The notes: a model not told the origin generated them from the letters alone. A stretch of DNA of 32,502 nt from Chloroflexota bacterium (GCA_021787395.1 JAJYLZ010000038.1:1-32502), one strand, 5' to 3'. Shown: positions 1 through 8,064, numbered from the stretch's first letter. A program made the numbers and translations.

Positions 1-231
1 CAACCGCCGGTGTCGGCGTGGCAACCGCCGGTGTCGGCGTGGCAACCGCCGGTGTCGGCGTGGCAACCGCCGGTGTCGGCGTGGCAACCGCCGGTGTCGG
101 CGTGGCAACCGCCGGTGTCGGCGTGGCAACCGCCGGTGTCGGCGTGGCAACCGCCGGTGTCGGCGTGGCAACCGCCGGTGTCGGCGTGGCAACCGCCGGT
201 GTCGGCGTGGCAACCGCCGGTGTCGGCGTGG
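1..231. repeat. Tandem repeat, 21 bp x 11 perfect copies
   Basis: Eleven head-to-tail identical 21-bp units fill positions 1-231 and reach the window edge, so the array may be longer. The period is a multiple of three, so copy-number change would keep the coding frame. On the minus strand each unit encodes TPTPAVA. Perfect identity at the DNA level points to recent expansion or active homogenisation, or to an assembly limit at the contig end. Confidence 0.97.
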
Positions 232-427
232 CGGCGGGGCAGCCGGACGAGGCTGGGCTTGCTGCTTGGGCCGATGCGGTCGGGTCTCCCGCGAGCGCTG
301 AGCTGACGAGGGAAGGGTTTTCGCTCGGCAGTCCGGCGATCGTGAGCGTGGCCGAGATCACGAGTGCGAGTGCAAGCAGGCGTTCGGCCCGCGAGGTGCG
401 GCGCGGGGCACTGGACAGACGGTTCAT
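1..427 (-). CDS. Secreted protein with TPTPAVA tandem repeats (3' end beyond window)
   Basis: The minus frame is open from an ATG at 425-427 to the left edge, at least 142 residues, with no stop. The N-terminus carries basic residues (MNRLSSAPRRTSRAER), a hydrophobic core at about 17-33 (LLALALVISATLTIAG) and a possible signal-peptidase site near SALA-GD at 46/47. A short Ala/Ser linker follows with one Cys at 63. From residue 67 the protein is about eleven copies of the heptad TPTPAVA, one per 21-bp repeat. Thr/Pro/Ala linkers of this type usually tether an exported domain to the envelope; that domain would lie outside the window. The start is the first ATG in frame and has no strong Shine-Dalgarno. 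Function is unknown. The reading frame is preferred over plus-strand frames because it has a plausible signal peptide and low-complexity composition typical of secreted linkers. Confidence 0.6.
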   Translation of the reverse strand, partial: MNRLSSAPRRTSRAERLLALALVISATLTIAGLPSENPSLVSSALAGDPTASAQAASPASSGCPAATPTPAVATPTPAVATPTPAVATPTPAVATPTPAVATPTPAVATPTPAVATPTPAVATPTPAVATPTPAVATPTPAV

Positions 428-464
428 GGTCCGAGGCTCATCCCACCTGGGTTGGCTGAAGGAG

Positions 465-518
465 GGTGGCCGGCGCGGCGTCCGTGCCGGCCACCGGGGG
501 CTCCGCCGGTGGCGGAGC
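465..518 (-). terminator. Double-hairpin, terminator-like element after cytochrome gene
   Basis: Two perfect inverted repeats lie directly downstream of the cytochrome stop codon. One has a 10-bp stem (465-474 with 486-495, 11-nt loop). The other has an 8-bp stem (500-507 with 511-518, 3-nt loop). No U-tract follows, so a classic intrinsic terminator is not proven; they could also protect the mRNA 3' end. Confidence 0.45.
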
Positions 519-528
519 GTCATGACGA

Positions 529-1758
529 CTACTTGTTGTGGCAGGCTTGGCAGACGCCGCGGTTGTCGAGGCGGAGCAGGGTGCTGTCGAGGTTGGGCGT
601 GCCCGCGAGGCTGATGCCCGGCGACGTCTGTCCGGTGATATTCGGAACCGTCCCGTTAGCAGGGACCATGTATGCGTTGGACCCGTGCGCCACGTGGCAG
701 GTGAGGCACTTGGGGCCGTGGCTCAGGGTGCTGTGGTCGATGGTGCCCGTGGACACCGTGGAGGACGTGTAGGTCAGCCAGGTGGTCACAGTGCCGATGG
801 TGCCGGGAAGGTTGCCCGGGGCATTGGGATCGATCAGCCCGTAGATGGCATGGCGGTAGTTGAACACCGCGTCGCCGCTCGAGGTCGTGCCCGAGCCAGT
901 CGGCGCCAGGTAGCGCGTGTGGCAGGTGGCGCACCACTGCGACGAGAGGTTGGTCCAGTTGCCGTACCAGTTATGGGTGCCCGTGTTGTAGGCGATGATC
1001 GAGTTGTCCTGGGGGCCGCCGTTCCAGCCGTCGCCGTTGTACGCCACCAGGGGCTGGTCTGCGACTGCGTAGGCAGCGTTGACGTTCGACTGGCTGTTGG
1101 GGTCGATGACCCCGTAGTTGGTCGTGGTGTAGTCCTTGGCGGTGCCGCTGGCGACGTCGTTGACGTACACGCGGCCGCCGTTCGAGTAGCCTGTCTCGAA
1201 CGAATAGTCGGCGATCCCGCTGTCGTCCGGGCCGGGCCGCAGGATGCGGAACGTGTGGTCGCCGTGCGGGTCGTGGCAGGAGCCGCACGAGAGGGTGGTC
1301 TGCGTGCCGAGGTTGACGCTGCCCGAGATGGGGCCGTTGCCCCACATCGTCACGGCGCCCGTGAGGCTGTGGTGGGACGTGGTCGCCGCCGCGGTGGTCA
1401 CCCCGATGGCAAGAGTTCCCCTCAAGGGATTGCCGGTGTAGCTGGCGGTCTGGATCAGCGCGAAGCTGAAGCCGCCGCCCCGGAGCGCCTGGATGCCGCC
1501 GCCGCTGAGCGAGCCGTCCTGGACGTCAGTCGTGGCGCCGATGGCGCCGGACCCGTGGCACTGGTAGCAGAGGGCCGGCTGGGCGTTGACGAGCAGGTTG
1601 GCCGCCACGGCGCTGTGGGCGCGATGGCAGCTGGCGCATGCGGCGGGTGTCTGGCCGAAGTTGCCCGCGATGTGCGGTCCGTTGTCGGCGAAGACTGGAA
1701 GAGCGAAAAGGAACAGCCAGATGGACGCGCCTGCGACCAGGAGCATCAAGCGTCTCAC
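529..1758 (-). CDS. Secreted hexahaem c-type cytochrome (doubled CXXCH type)
   Basis: The 409-residue protein has a signal peptide (MRRLMLLVAGASIWLFLFALPVFA, predicted cut before DNG) and six haem-binding CXXCH motifs: CASCH 41-45, CYQCH 64-68, CGSCH 158-162, CATCH 276-280, CLTCH 351-355 and CQACH 403-407. The first two motifs are closely spaced, as in the doubled-CXXCH family. Covalent haem means it works outside the cytoplasmic membrane, most likely in electron transfer; the partner is unknown. The GTG start at 1758 is chosen because AAGGAGG lies 8 nt upstream and the signal peptide begins there; the frame is open further upstream but without signal features. The gene follows an NHL-repeat gene after 109 bp, and the two are probably cotranscribed with the TPR gene. 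Confidence 0.88.
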   Translation of the reverse strand: MRRLMLLVAGASIWLFLFALPVFADNGPHIAGNFGQTPAACASCHRAHSAVAANLLVNAQPALCYQCHGSGAIGATTDVQDGSLSGGGIQALRGGGFSFALIQTASYTGNPLRGTLAIGVTTAAATTSHHSLTGAVTMWGNGPISGSVNLGTQTTLSCGSCHDPHGDHTFRILRPGPDDSGIADYSFETGYSNGGRVYVNDVASGTAKDYTTTNYGVIDPNSQSNVNAAYAVADQPLVAYNGDGWNGGPQDNSIIAYNTGTHNWYGNWTNLSSQWCATCHTRYLAPTGSGTTSSGDAVFNYRHAIYGLIDPNAPGNLPGTIGTVTTWLTYTSSTVSTGTIDHSTLSHGPKCLTCHVAHGSNAYMVPANGTVPNITGQTSPGISLAGTPNLDSTLLRLDNRGVCQACHNK

Positions 1759-1867
1759 TGTCCTTGCCTCCTTTCTTGGAACGATGAACTGCCGTCCCCT
1801 CGCGGGGGTTGACTCCTCTCCTCTCCTGTGGCGTCTCCTCCTTTCCGGCCGACACCATGCCCGGACG

Positions 1868-2929
1868 TCAGTAGCTCCAGACCTGGTAGCGGTCGTTGTA
1901 CATGTCGGCCACGTAGAGGCGGCCGCGCGTGTCCGTCGCCACACCGTTGGGGTACTCGAACTGCCCGTCGCCACGCCCCTCGGCGCCTAGGCTCCCGACG
2001 TACGAGAACTCCTTGGCGGCAGGGTCGAGCTTGTAGACCTGAACGACGTGGCCGGTGGCATCCGCGACCTCGACGCGACCCGCGGTGTCTATGGCGACGC
2101 CGCGTGGCAGGCCCAGCTCCCCGGGGCCGAGGCCCTGGGACACCTGACCAATCTGGGAGCCGTCCGGCGCGAAGGCGACCAGGCGGCCGTGGCTGCCGTC
2201 CACGACGTACAGGTTGCCCGCGGCATCCAGCGCGAGGGCGTTCGGGGCGCTGAATGATCCCGGCTGCCCGAACGTCCGGACGATGCGGCCCGAGGCGTCG
2301 AGCTCGATCACGCGGTTGTTGTTGTCCTGCGTGTCGGAGACGTAGAGGTTGCCGGCGGGGTCGAAGGCAAGGCCGAGCGGCCGCCAGGCACCGACGCTCG
2401 GATCGGGCTTGTAGAGGTGCTCGAACGAGCCGTCGGCACCGAACACGTCGATGGACGAGGTCACGCGATCAGTGACGTAGACCTCGCCGGTCGCCGGATT
2501 GACGGCGATGTAGGTGGGCACCCGACCCGCGACGGTGGTTTCGGGCGGGGCCGACTTCTTGAGGAGGTTCCCCTTGCCGTCGTACACCATCAGCATCCGG
2601 TCGCCGCCCGTCTCGGCGACGTAGACGCGGTCGCCGCTCGGGCTGACGGCGATGCCGACCGGCTTGGAGGGACCGTCGATGGCGGCCACGAAGGCGGGCA
2701 GCGGCGTGCTGGCGCCGGGCAGCGGAATGGGCAGGGTGTCAATGGGCTGGCGAAACAGCAGATACCAGCCTGAGATCGCGAGCAGGACCAGCAGCAGCAG
2801 GCTGAGGACCAGCAGGATGATCACTCGCATCCTGTGCCCCCGCTGCTCACGGGACGGATGACCGTCCGCGAGGGGCGTCGGGGGCTCGGGAGCCGGGACG
2901 GCGGCAGACGAGTCGGCCATGGAGGTCAT
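1868..2929 (-). CDS. Membrane-anchored NHL-repeat beta-propeller protein
   Basis: The 353-residue product has a cytoplasmic Pro-rich head, one transmembrane helix at about 35-57, and an extracytoplasmic domain of about six NHL-type repeats. These recur as blocks such as PVGIAVSPSGDRVYVAETG, PLGLAFDPAGNLYVSDTQ, PNALALDAAGNLYVVDGS, PRGVAIDTAGRVEVADAT and PNGVATDTRGRLYVADMY. Propellers of this kind bind partners or ligands and are common beside multihaem cytochromes; catalysis is not implied. The ATG at 2929 follows the TPR gene's TGA by one base, so translation is probably coupled. The specific role is unknown, but the order TPR-NHL-cytochrome suggests a scaffold for the cytochrome. Confidence 0.8.
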   Translation of the reverse strand: MTSMADSSAAVPAPEPPTPLADGHPSREQRGHRMRVIILLVLSLLLLVLLAISGWYLLFRQPIDTLPIPLPGASTPLPAFVAAIDGPSKPVGIAVSPSGDRVYVAETGGDRMLMVYDGKGNLLKKSAPPETTVAGRVPTYIAVNPATGEVYVTDRVTSSIDVFGADGSFEHLYKPDPSVGAWRPLGLAFDPAGNLYVSDTQDNNNRVIELDASGRIVRTFGQPGSFSAPNALALDAAGNLYVVDGSHGRLVAFAPDGSQIGQVSQGLGPGELGLPRGVAIDTAGRVEVADATGHVVQVYKLDPAAKEFSYVGSLGAEGRGDGQFEYPNGVATDTRGRLYVADMYNDRYQVWSY

Positions 2930-2930
2930 C

Positions 2931-3929
2931 TCAGTTGCTCCCTGGAGCGGTGGGGCTGGGGACGGTGAGGGACGGCGGCGCGCTCTCGCCCCCGCTCGGC
3001 TTCGGCGCTACGCGCGAGAGGCCGCCCTGGGCGATGAGGTCCGAGGGGCGCGCGGCGAGCGCCTGGCGGTACCAGTCGGCCGCCCCCTGCGGGTCGTTGC
3101 TGAGCTCAAGGGCGAGGCCCATGCCGATCTTCGCGTCGATGGCTGCCGGCCCGCTGGTCAGGCCCTTGAGGCTGGCGATTGCCTGGTCGATCTGCTTGTT
3201 GGCCAGCATCGCCATGGCGTTGGCCCAGGCCGCCTCCTCCGGCTGGCCGGCATTCGAGTAGGCCTTCGCGAGCGTGGTGTACGGGTCGGCCCAGCCGGTG
3301 GGCACGAACGACACCGCCGCTCGGAGCGCCTCGATGGCGTTGGCGGTCTGGCCCGTCGCGGTGTACGCCTGGCCAAGGAGGTCCAGCGTGTCCGAGTCGG
3401 TCTTGTTGTTGGCGAGCGCCGCGAGCAGCGGGGTGATGGCGGCGGCCGGCTTGCCCAGCGCGAGGTCGACGGCGCCGAGGCTGTAGTAGGCCTGGGTGAG
3501 CTCGGTGTCCTCAGCCGCGAACTCGCCGCCCCTGGCGATGTCGATCACGGCCTGGAAGTCCGCCGCGGCCTTGTCGAGCGTGCCCTGGAGCTGGTACGCC
3601 TCTCCACGCCCCAGCAGGGCCGACTTGTAGTTGGGCTGCATGGTCAGGACGGTGTTGAACTGGCCGATGGCGTCCTGATACCGCTTTCCGGCGGTGTACG
3701 CGCCGGCGAGCTGAAGGCGAGCGTTCACGTTGTTCGGCTGCTGCCGCACCGCCGCCTCGAGCATCGCGGTCTGCCGATCCACGACGTCAGTCCCGTGGGG
3801 AATAAAGCGGTCGCTGAGGTAGAACGCCGTGAACGCCAGCACGCCGATGACCAGCACGGCCGCGAAAGCGACGATCAGGCGGTTTAGGCTGCGGTCGGAG
3901 ATCGTGGCGCGGCTTGCGGCTCTCTGCAT
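2931..3929 (-). CDS. Membrane-anchored TPR-repeat protein
   Basis: The 332-residue protein has a transmembrane helix at about 17-38 followed by tandem tetratricopeptide repeats, visible as NVNARLQLAGAYTAGKRYQDA, YKSALLGRGEAYQLQGTLDKA and TDSDTLDLLGQAYTATGQTANA (shown in part), and a Pro/Ser-rich tail. TPRs mediate protein-protein contacts; here they would face outside the membrane, perhaps assembling the neighbouring NHL protein and cytochrome, as in cytochrome maturation or complex assembly. The ATG at 3929 has GGAAGGG 7 nt upstream. It is the first gene of the TPR-NHL-cytochrome run on the minus strand; a 240-bp gene-free region with an inverted repeat precedes it. No catalytic motif is seen. 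Confidence 0.8.
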   Translation of the reverse strand: MQRAASRATISDRSLNRLIVAFAAVLVIGVLAFTAFYLSDRFIPHGTDVVDRQTAMLEAAVRQQPNNVNARLQLAGAYTAGKRYQDAIGQFNTVLTMQPNYKSALLGRGEAYQLQGTLDKAAADFQAVIDIARGGEFAAEDTELTQAYYSLGAVDLALGKPAAAITPLLAALANNKTDSDTLDLLGQAYTATGQTANAIEALRAAVSFVPTGWADPYTTLAKAYSNAGQPEEAAWANAMAMLANKQIDQAIASLKGLTSGPAAIDAKIGMGLALELSNDPQGAADWYRQALAARPSDLIAQGGLSRVAPKPSGGESAPPSLTVPSPTAPGSN

Positions 3930-4056
3930 CGGTTGACCCTTCCAGATGGAACTCAGGAACGCTCGCTGCGGACGCGCCGGAGTGCGCGGGCGGACGAGTC
4001 CACGGACATGCTCGCGTACGCGGGCGCGCGTTCCCATCCGCCATGGGATAGAAGTC

Positions 4057-4098
4057 CGATACAGGGTGTCGCGGCCCGGCACCGGGGCGCCTGTATCG
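4057..4098. promoter_or_regulatory. Inverted repeat, 9-bp perfect arms, upstream of TPR gene
   Basis: CGATACAGG at 4057-4065 and its exact reverse complement at 4090-4098 are separated by 24 bp in the gap before the TPR-NHL-cytochrome run. The same GATACAGG core recurs in gaps at 5224-5231 (reverse orientation) and 27497-27504. It could be a regulator half-site or an extended -10-like element; nothing else is recognised in the 3930-4169 gap. Confidence 0.4.
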
Positions 4099-4169
4099 AC
4101 TGGCCCAATCGTGCGGGGCCGGGGGCCCGGGTGGCTGCGGGACGGTGCGTCGGCGCACCGCGCGGGGCG

Positions 4170-4706
4170 TCAGCTGCTGAGCGAGGCCCTCGGCGTGACG
4201 AAGTCGCCCGGCACCTCGACGGTCACGACGCCGCCCTGGTCGGTGATCGGCAGCTTGTTGAGCGGCCGCGGGGGCGGTCCGGCGAGCACGGTGCCGTCGA
4301 GCGCGAACTCGCCGCCGTGGCAGTTGCACTTGAACATGTTCTCGGCCGCGACCCACTTGTAGGCGCACATCGCGTGGGGGCAGCGCGGGTCGTAGGCGGT
4401 CAGCGAGCCGTCGGCGTTCTTGAGGATCCACATCGAGGTCTGGACCACCGCCCCGTTGCTGTTGGTCATCGAGAACGGGACCTCGACCGGCACCCCCGGC
4501 GGCATCGTCGCCGGGTTGACCTGGAGCGTCACGGCGACCGGCGCCACCGAGCCGCACGCCTCGAGGATCGCGCCGAGGCCGGCGCCGGTGGCCAGCACGC
4601 TCGCGCCCAGGAACAGCAGCACCCGGCGGCGGGGGATCGGGGTCTCGAGCGGGTCGGGCGCGCCCGGCCGGGGCGCGCGCTCAGGGGCGCGGTTCGACGA
4701 GTCCAT
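4170..4706 (-). CDS. Rieske [2Fe-2S] protein with N-terminal membrane/Tat-like anchor
   Basis: The 178-residue protein has a twin-arginine-like start (RRRVLLFLG at about 26-34) leading into a hydrophobic segment, then a Rieske domain. The cluster ligands are visible: C109 and H111 (CPHAMC) and C127 and H130 (CNCHGGEF). C114 and C129 are in the right places for the disulfide seen in high-potential Rieske proteins. It probably carries electrons at the outer face of the membrane; with the neighbouring cytochrome it may belong to a quinol-oxidising or other respiratory module, but no cytochrome b is present here. The ATG at 4706 is used; a TTG at 4718 is possible, and neither has a clear Shine-Dalgarno. 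Cys51 near the end of the hydrophobic segment is not in a good lipobox (LEAC). Confidence 0.85.
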   Translation of the reverse strand: MDSSNRAPERAPRPGAPDPLETPIPRRRVLLFLGASVLATGAGLGAILEACGSVAPVAVTLQVNPATMPPGVPVEVPFSMTNSNGAVVQTSMWILKNADGSLTAYDPRCPHAMCAYKWVAAENMFKCNCHGGEFALDGTVLAGPPPRPLNKLPITDQGGVVTVEVPGDFVTPRASLSS

Positions 4707-4720
4707 GTCGGGGTTCAATG

Positions 4721-5122
4721 CTAGCCCGAGACGACCGCGCGTGGTGTCCTGAGGTCCGGGTCGTAGCCGCCGCCCCGCTCGACCACTCGGTTGACGACCG
4801 TGCGGAGCGAGGCCAGGAAGTCGTCCGGGCGGGTGGACAGCGCCTCGCGGCGGAGCGTCCAGGCGTTGGTGGTGGTGATGTCCACGTCGAGCACGACGGA
4901 GCAGGTCGAGCGCCGGACGACGTCGGCGGCGTCGAGCGGACCGCCCTCCTCCACGATGATCACGTCAGGGCCGGCGGCGAGGGCGTCGTCCACGGCGCCG
5001 GGCACCGCGACGTCCACCGCCTCGACGGCCAGCCCGGGCTCGGTCTCGAGCATGCGACCGAGACCCTCGCCCATGAGCGGATGGCTGTAGAGCAGCAGGA
5101 CGCGGACCACGACAGGCGACAC
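4721..5122 (-). CDS. Degenerate receiver-domain (pseudo-receiver) protein
   Basis: The 133-residue product resembles the receiver half of NarL-type regulators (VRVLLLYSHPLMGEGLGRML, then DVIIVEEGGP) and has no DNA-binding domain. The acidic pair that binds Mg2+ (DD in the neighbour at 5346-6044) is replaced by YS at 12-13, and the phosphoacceptor position in DVIIVEE appears to be Glu (about residue 58). It is therefore unlikely to be phosphorylated and may mimic a fixed state or only bind partners. The GTG at 5122 follows GGGAG by 5 nt; upstream in-frame residues are junk-like. It lies downstream of the kinase/regulator pair, separated by a strong hairpin. Confidence 0.6.
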   Translation of the reverse strand: MSPVVVRVLLLYSHPLMGEGLGRMLETEPGLAVEAVDVAVPGAVDDALAAGPDVIIVEEGGPLDAADVVRRSTCSVVLDVDITTTNAWTLRREALSTRPDDFLASLRTVVNRVVERGGGYDPDLRTPRAVVSG

Positions 5123-5133
5123 CAAGGCTCCCA

Positions 5134-5161
5134 CTCCCACGGGCTTCCCCGCCCGTGGGAG
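5134..5161. terminator. Perfect 11-bp hairpin between response regulator and pseudo-receiver genes
   Basis: Positions 5134-5144 pair with 5151-5161 without a mismatch around a 6-nt loop. On the minus strand it would form after the response-regulator stop and just before the pseudo-receiver ribosome site. It could attenuate read-through or control the downstream start. No U-run follows. The rest of the gap 5123-5345 shows only one copy of CCTGTATC (5224-5231). Confidence 0.45.
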
Positions 5162-5345
5162 GATGCTAGGCGAGCCCCGATGCGCTGCCCATCCGTCGTC
5201 TTGCACACGGGCCTCGCGCGGCACCTGTATCAGACGGGGGATTCGCGCCGGCTGCCGCTCGTCGTGCTCGAGGCTGGGGTGCCGACGCGGGTTGCGGCGC
5301 GCGGGGAAGGCGTGGCCCGCGGGCCGGCGCGGGGCCCGAGCCGCG

Positions 5346-6044
5346 TCAGTCCCGAAGGTTCTCCGGGCTGGTGAGCCCCTGGCGCACGGCGTAGGCCGCT
5401 GCCTGCACCCGGTTGGTGAGGTGCAGCTTCTCCAGCGCGTTGTGGACGTGGTTCTTGACGGTCCCCTCGGTGATCGTCAGGGCGTTGGCGATCTCCTTGT
5501 TGGACAGGCCGTCGGCGACCAGCTGGAGGATCTCGGACTCGCGCCGCGTGAGCGCGGTCTCGCCGGGGTCGGCCGCCGGCACGGCGGGGCCGCGGGCGGG
5601 GAGGCCGCCGGTCCGTAGGGCGTCGAGCAGCTTGGACGCGACCGCCGGGGCGATCGGCGCCTCGCCGCGCATGACGCCGCGCAGGTGCTCGAACAGCTCC
5701 TCGGGGCGCACGTTCTTGAGCAGGTAGCCGTTGGCGCCGGCCTTGATCGACTCGAACAGGTCGTCGTCGTCCTCGGACACGGTGAGCATCACGATCGGCG
5801 TCGCGAACCCGGCGCCCCGGATGGCGTTCACCCCGTCCACGCCGCTGGCGACCGGCATGTTCACGTCCATCACCACGAGGTCGGGGTGCAGGGCCCGCAC
5901 CTTCTCCAGCGCGTCGCGGCCGTTCTCGCCCTCGCCCACGACGGTCATGTCGAACTGGGCGCTGATCAGGGTCGCCAGCGCCCTCCGGAACAGGGGCTGG
6001 TCATCGACGAGCAGTACTCGGAGCTTCGGTGGAAGGTGTGCCAC
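5346..6044 (-). CDS. NarL/LuxR-family response regulator
   Basis: The 232-residue protein has an intact receiver domain (acidic pair D14-D15 in LLVDDQPLF, phosphoacceptor D60 in VVMDVNMP, T88, K110) and a C-terminal LuxR helix-turn-helix at about 165-225 (ALTRRESEILQLVADGLSNK, then EIANALTITEGTVKNHV). It is a DNA-binding regulator phosphorylated by a kinase, almost certainly the one encoded just upstream. The GTG at 6044 has GAGG 6 nt upstream and lies inside the kinase gene (44-bp overlap), which supports cotranslation. Its targets are not known; the cytochrome/Rieske genes and the formate dehydrogenase genes are the nearest candidates. Confidence 0.93.
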   Translation of the reverse strand: MAHLPPKLRVLLVDDQPLFRRALATLISAQFDMTVVGEGENGRDALEKVRALHPDLVVMDVNMPVASGVDGVNAIRGAGFATPIVMLTVSEDDDDLFESIKAGANGYLLKNVRPEELFEHLRGVMRGEAPIAPAVASKLLDALRTGGLPARGPAVPAADPGETALTRRESEILQLVADGLSNKEIANALTITEGTVKNHVHNALEKLHLTNRVQAAAYAVRQGLTSPENLRD

Positions 6045-7809
6045 GGGTGACCTCAGCGTCGAGCTCGACCCGGATGGTCGTGCCCTGTTTCGGCGCAGTA
6101 TGAACAGCGATCCTGCCGCCGATCTGCTCGACCCGCTCGCGCATGGAGGCGAGGCCGAAGCCGCCCTCCATCGACCGCGCCACGGTCGAGGGGTCGAAGC
6201 CTACCCCATCGTCCGCGATGGTGATGGTGGTGACGGGGCCCACGCAGTCGAGGGCCACGGTCACGTGCTTGGCGCGCGAGTGCTTGCGCGTGTTGGTCAG
6301 GGCCTCCTGGACCACGCGCAGCAGCTGGACCTCGGTCCGGGGCGACAGGACGGTGCGCGTCTCCCCGTTGCAGCTCAGGGTCGCGACGATCCCGGTCTGG
6401 CGGCTGTACTTGCGCAGGTACTCGCGCAGGGAGCCCTCGAGGCCGTCGTCCTCCCGGACCGTCTCGCGCAGGCCGAGGATCGCCTCCCGGACGTCCCGGT
6501 ACGCCTCGTCCGCCGTCTCGGCGATGTCCGACAGCTCGGCCGCCATCAGGTGGCTCGCCTCGTCCTTGGCGCGGCCCTCGAGGGCGCGCAGCTGGAGGTG
6601 GATGACGCCGAGCACCTGGGCGAGGCTGTCGTGGAGCTCCCGGGCGATGCGATCGCGCTCGGCGTGGATGGTCCACTGCTCCTCGGCCTCGTGGAGGCGG
6701 GCCGTGCGCACGGCGATCGCCGCCATGTCTGCGAGGGCCCCCAGCAGGGTGCGCTCCTGGGGCGTGAACGCCCGGCCCGCGCGGACCACGCACAGCTCGC
6801 CCAGCAGCCCGTCCGGTCCCCGCATCGGTCGGGCGGCCCAGGCTCGCCGGTCGGTCGCGGTCACGACCGGGCAGTCGGGGTTGCGCGGGTGCTGGGCCGA
6901 CGTGATCTCGTGGGCGATGAGGCAGGAGCTGCCGTCGTCCGCCATCGCGACGCGCTCGCTGGAGGGCGTCTCCCGGGAGGCCGCGGCGCGCGGGTCCGCC
7001 AGGCACACGATGGCGCGCTCGGCGTCGAGCAGCTCCCGCGCGTGCGCGGTGATCGTGTCGAGCACGTCCCGCAGGTCGTTGCGGCCGGTGAGCTGCAGGG
7101 CCACCGAGTACAGGGCGGCCCGCTCCCGCTCGCGGCGGTGGAGGTCGGCGACCGTGAGGCCGAGCTGGGCGGCGCCGGCGATCTCGCCCGCGATGTCCGC
7201 GAGGGCGGACTGGCTGATCTCGGGCTCCACCGGCGGGTGGAACACCAGGCGGACGTGCCCCATCCGCTCGACGCCGCGGATCAGCGGGATGTCGAGGATG
7301 CCCGTGTCCAGCGCTGCCCGCGCCGAGTAGCGCGGGGCGTCGACCGTCGGGTCGGCCGGCTCGTCGAGGATCGCCCCCACCCAGGCGAGGCCGGGCGCGA
7401 GCTCCGCCGGGCGGCGGATCGCCAGCGGCTCGTCCGATGCGCTGATCGTGACCCGACCGGCCAGCGCCCCGGTCTGGGTCACAAGGCGGTCGAGCGCCTG
7501 CTCGAGGAGCTCGGGCACGGCCAGGCCGCCGCGGACGGCCGAGCTCACGGCGTGCGTGGCCGTCAGGTCCCTGTTGTGGGCCACCAGCTGGCGCTGCGCG
7601 CGGTCGAGGTACACGCCGACCACGAACGCGAAGACGAGGATGGCCCCGCCGATGATCATCAGCGCCGCGAGGCGGCTCTCGTCGGCCGCCAGCGTCCGGT
7701 CGAGGAAGGTGTCGCGGAACACCTCCAGCAGGACCACGAACACGAGGGGGCCGACGACCGTCGCCCACTTGAAGCGCGACAGATCACCGTCGGGACGCTG
7801 GCCGTTCAC
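6001..7809 (-). CDS. NarX-type membrane sensor histidine kinase (HisKA_3)
   Basis: With the GTG at 7809 the protein has 602 residues. It shows two membrane helices (about 17-32 and 47-67), regions resembling GAF domains (the clearer one about 230-368), a HisKA_3 dimerisation helix with phosphoacceptor H393 in ERDRIARELHDSLAQ, and a HATPase domain (NTRKHSRAKH, DDGVGFD, GGFGLASMRERV). There is almost no periplasmic loop, so the signal is probably sensed by the GAF-like part in the cytoplasm. The start is chosen because TACATT lies 7 nt before the GTG with no Shine-Dalgarno, a leaderless arrangement seen elsewhere in this window; a TTG at 7818 is the alternative. It pairs with the overlapping LuxR regulator. 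Confidence 0.9.
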   Translation of the reverse strand: MNGQRPDGDLSRFKWATVVGPLVFVVLLEVFRDTFLDRTLAADESRLAALMIIGGAILVFAFVVGVYLDRAQRQLVAHNRDLTATHAVSSAVRGGLAVPELLEQALDRLVTQTGALAGRVTISASDEPLAIRRPAELAPGLAWVGAILDEPADPTVDAPRYSARAALDTGILDIPLIRGVERMGHVRLVFHPPVEPEISQSALADIAGEIAGAAQLGLTVADLHRRERERAALYSVALQLTGRNDLRDVLDTITAHARELLDAERAIVCLADPRAAASRETPSSERVAMADDGSSCLIAHEITSAQHPRNPDCPVVTATDRRAWAARPMRGPDGLLGELCVVRAGRAFTPQERTLLGALADMAAIAVRTARLHEAEEQWTIHAERDRIARELHDSLAQVLGVIHLQLRALEGRAKDEASHLMAAELSDIAETADEAYRDVREAILGLRETVREDDGLEGSLREYLRKYSRQTGIVATLSCNGETRTVLSPRTEVQLLRVVQEALTNTRKHSRAKHVTVALDCVGPVTTITIADDGVGFDPSTVARSMEGGFGLASMRERVEQIGGRIAVHTAPKQGTTIRVELDAEVTRGTPSTEAPSTARR

Positions 7810-7816
7810 GACGCGC

Positions 7817-7832
7817 AATGTATCGTTCGATA
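7817..7832 (-). promoter_or_regulatory. Candidate leaderless -10 box with overlapping palindrome, sensor kinase gene
   Basis: On the minus strand TACATT (7822-7817) sits 7 nt before the GTG at 7809. It is overlapped by TATCG-TT-CGATA (7821-7832), a perfect 5-bp-arm dyad. This fits a -10 box for a leaderless mRNA with a possible operator. Evidence is spacing and symmetry only. Confidence 0.4.
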
Positions 7833-8000
7833 TAGGGCCGCCGCAGGGCCGAGTGGCCCGTCAGGTGCGGGGACAGAGGGCCCACAGGCGGCTCCCACCC
7901 GCACCAGCGCGGCCGAAGTGGTGCGCGGGCGCACCGCCAGCGTGGTGTCGCCGCGCCGCACGCTCGCCGCAGGGCGCACGCGTCGCCGTCCGGTGTGTCG

Positions 8001-8026
8001 CGGTGCGCCGAACGGTTGGGTCGCGG
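8001..8026. repeat. 26-bp direct repeat, copy 1
   Basis: Identical to 8148-8173 and offset by 147 bp. The core reads CGGTGCGCCGAACGG. It falls in the gene-free stretch downstream of the HTH-XRE gene. Confidence 0.85.
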
Positions 8027-8064
8027 TTCGCGTGTCCCCAGGTGAGCCAACGGTTCGCTTCGCG

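Noticed and set aside
1..231. CRISPR array
   Set aside because: The repeats are contiguous with no spacers between units, and no cas gene is present; it is a coding tandem repeat.
10..614. Plus-strand proteins made of repeated QPPVSAW or VATAGVG
   Set aside because: They lack a signal or domain after the repeats and run against the cytochrome gene; the minus-strand frame has a signal peptide.
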